Part shown: positions 62,570 through 64,000 of the stretch, one piece after another
Layout: every line of letters starts with the position of its first letter
Numbering within the stretch: the first letter of the stretch is position 1
Source of the DNA: Oceanirhabdus sp. W0125-5
GTDB taxonomy: Bacteria; Bacillota; Clostridia; Clostridiales; Clostridiaceae
Direction: 5' to 3'
DNA length: 64,000 nucleotides
Assembly (NCBI RefSeq): GCF_027938815.1
Contig: NZ_CP115913.1
Location: 492,001-556,000 of the forward strand
The notes under the pieces: generated by a model
Told to the model about the DNA's origin: nothing
Databases searched by the model: none
The model's input: only the letters and a program-made list of their open reading frames with translations
Translations under genes and position numbers: made by a program

Positions 62570-63208
62570 ATGAATAAGAATAAGGACATTAACAAAATTG
62601 ATTATTCTCTTTATCTTGTTACAGATGAAGACATAATTGGGGATAGAGATTTTTATAAGACTATTGAAGAGGTTATAAAAGTAGGAGTCTCAATTGTTCA
62701 GTTGAGAGAAAAGAAGTTAAGTTCTCGTGATTTTTATGAAAAAGCAATTAAGCTTAAAGAACTTTGTGAAAAGTACAAAGTCCCATTAATCATAAATGAT
62801 AGAGTTGATATAGCTATTGCTGCTGATGCTCATGGAATTCATATTGGACAATCTGATCTTCCTTTAAGTATTGTGAGAAGAATGGTTGGAGAAGAAAAAA
62901 TTGTAGGGGTATCTGTAAGAACAGTAGAGCAAGCTATTGCAGCCCAAGAAGGTGGTGCTGATTATATAGGAGTAGGAGCTATGTATACAACATCAACTAA
63001 GACAGATACTGTAAGTGTATCTATTGAACAATTAAGAAGGATAAAAGAAGCAGTATCTATACCTATTGTAGCAATTGGAGGAATAAATAAGGATAATGGT
63101 AAAGTGTTGATGGATACTGGAATTAATGGACTTGCTGTAGTATCAGCTATATTAGGTAAAGAGAATGTTGGTGAAGCTACTAGAGGGTTAGTTAACATAG
63201 TTAAATAA
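62570..63208 (+). CDS. thiE: Thiamine-phosphate synthase
   Basis: About 212 residues from the second of two nearby ATGs (62570, nine bases after GGGAG). Joins HMP-PP and thiazole phosphate. TIM barrel: SLYLVTDED, SIVQLREKK, LIINDRVDIAIAADAHGIHIGQSDLP, GVGAMYTTSTKTD, IVAIGGI. Ruled by the TPP riboswitch upstream. Only thi gene in the window; others must be elsewhere. Confidence 0.94.
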   Translation: MNKNKDINKIDYSLYLVTDEDIIGDRDFYKTIEEVIKVGVSIVQLREKKLSSRDFYEKAIKLKELCEKYKVPLIINDRVDIAIAADAHGIHIGQSDLPLSIVRRMVGEEKIVGVSVRTVEQAIAAQEGGADYIGVGAMYTTSTKTDTVSVSIEQLRRIKEAVSIPIVAIGGINKDNGKVLMDTGINGLAVVSAILGKENVGEATRGLVNIVK

Positions 63209-63217
63209 GGTGAAATT

Positions 63218-63278
63218 AAAGGGACAGTTCTCAAGAATTTATAATTATAGGTGGTGAATTCTTGAGAACTGTCCCCTT
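63218..63278. repeat. REP-like palindrome, copy 6
   Basis: AAAGGGACAGTTCTCAAG...ATTCTTGAGAACTGTCCCCTT with arms of over 18 bp around a short spacer. May also serve as the thiE terminator. Confidence 0.85.
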
Positions 63279-63312
63279 AATGTTATATCAGGCATACAAA
63301 TATAATATTAAA

Positions 63313-63362
63313 TTGAAATTTATGTAAACAAGTGATATAATTAGAGTGACCATGTGGTCACT
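63313..63362 (+). promoter_or_regulatory. TetR-gene promoter with palindromic operator
   Basis: TTGAAA (63313-63318), 17-bp spacer, TATAAT (63336-63341), followed by AGTGACCA-TG-TGGTCACT (63345-63362), an 8-bp-arm palindrome over the transcription start. Autorepression by the encoded TetR protein is the simplest reading. Confidence 0.85.
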
Positions 63363-63375
63363 AGGGGGTATTGAA

Positions 63376-63999
63376 ATGAAAAAGACTTTTTATAATTTAG
63401 ATGAAGAGAAGAAAAAAAGAATAATTGATTCATGTATTGAAGAGTTTTCAAGAAATTCATTTGAGAAGGCATCAACAAATAATATTATTAAAGCTGCAGG
63501 TATATCAAAGGGGAGCTTGTTTAAATATACCAATTCAAAAGAAGAATTATTCGAGTATGTATTGAGTCAAGTGCTTGAAGAGTTGATTAATTATCAAATA
63601 AGTAATATTGATAAAAGTAAAACAGATATTATTGAGAGATTAAAAGATATTATAAACAATGGATTAGAGTTTTATGAACATAACCCTATAAAGTATAAAT
63701 TTGCAATTAGAGCATTTTTTGATGGTAATGACAGGATAAGATTAAAAGTTCAAAAAATACGAAATGACATTATAAGAAAATATAGAGAGGCACAGTTGGA
63801 AGGTATAGATTGGAATCAATATTCAATTCCACCAAAGGAGGTACTGAACATACTTGATATTGTATTAAGTGGAATTAATGTAAGGATGCTTGCTATGATT
63901 AATGAGGAGCTAAACTTTGAGAAGTTTAAGAAGCTGATAACAAATGATATAGATGGGGTATTTAATTGTATAGGAAAAGGAATAAGGGGAGGAGAGTAA
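63376..63999 (+). CDS. TetR-family transcriptional repressor
   Basis: 207 residues from ATG 63376 behind AGGGGG (an upstream in-frame start lacks a site). N-terminal HTH: RIIDSCIEEFSRNSFEKASTNNIIKAAGISKGSLFKYTNSKEELFEYV. C-terminal ligand-binding helices unique. A target gene (often a transporter) should follow beyond the window end. The leader carries a perfect palindrome that is probably its operator. Confidence 0.9.
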   Translation: MKKTFYNLDEEKKKRIIDSCIEEFSRNSFEKASTNNIIKAAGISKGSLFKYTNSKEELFEYVLSQVLEELINYQISNIDKSKTDIIERLKDIINNGLEFYEHNPIKYKFAIRAFFDGNDRIRLKVQKIRNDIIRKYREAQLEGIDWNQYSIPPKEVLNILDIVLSGINVRMLAMINEELNFEKFKKLITNDIDGVFNCIGKGIRGGE

Positions 64000-64000
64000 T

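Overview
The window is AT-rich, gene-dense DNA that looks like a chromosomal segment of a Clostridium (low-GC Firmicutes). Supports are the AAAGGAG-type ribosome binding sites, frequent TTG/GTG starts, a T-box before asnS, cobalamin and TPP riboswitches, Clostridium-type accC-accD-accA order, a Bacillus/Clostridium-type LexA box, and sigma-54, chemotaxis and DUF1540 genes. The species cannot be named from sequence alone. No rRNA, tRNA, CRISPR array, intact transposase or phage module was found.

Layout. 1-3490: end of the fatty-acid operon (accC partial, accD, accA). 3481-10755: an accessory stretch read leftward, made of a DUF4160/DUF2442 pair, about a dozen small membrane proteins, two CPBP intramembrane proteases, a DUF3267 zincin-like membrane protein and several gene relics. 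It is bounded by accA itself and a decayed copy of the accA 3' end with its terminator. 11.2-18.5 kb: a bacteriocin-type locus with two double-glycine peptides and a DUF5085-like gene on one strand and, from divergent strong promoters, a C39-peptidase ABC exporter, a very large HlyD-type adaptor and a lipoprotein. 18.6-24.5 kb: a candidate small RNA, a DUF234 ATPase, an amidase, an SOS-controlled small protein, methionine aminopeptidase with a SEC-C zinc motif and a chagasin-like inhibitor. 24.5-30.2 kb: DUF4349 lipoprotein, then a cobalamin riboswitch, btuF, btuC, btuD and an AP-endonuclease-2-fold enzyme that may be a CbiR-type cobamide remodelling hydrolase. 30.3-37.9 kb: M16C metalloprotease, D-2-hydroxyacid dehydrogenase, cinA, small membrane and secreted proteins. 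38.1-45 kb: APH-like kinase with XRE-TPR regulator, ferritin, a degenerate subtilase, a LysR regulator with a DMT transporter, and a beta-helix protein. 45.3-53.8 kb: large lipoprotein, asnS with T-box, two tandem 2H-phosphoesterase paralogs, DUF1540, murA and a YycJ-type hydrolase. 54-64 kb: SEC-C protein, chemotaxis receptor, a sigma-54 activator next to a sigma-54 promoter driving a gamma-glutamyl hydrolase and amino-acid permease, an Mrr-like nuclease, TPP riboswitch with thiE, and a TetR regulator.

How it works together. The strongest system is the bacteriocin locus with its neighbouring array of membrane proteins and proteases, which resembles an immunity/processing island grown by duplication and decay. 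Three dispersed repeat families lie in the intergenic spaces: a ~104-bp palindromic MITE-like element, a GGGACAGTTCTCAA REP-like palindrome, and a hairpin plus AATGTATAATT-type element. Several promoters have readable operators: a LexA box, a TetR-type palindrome, a TGACCGGTCA palindrome, an iron-box-like palindrome before ferritin, and a sigma-54 promoter.
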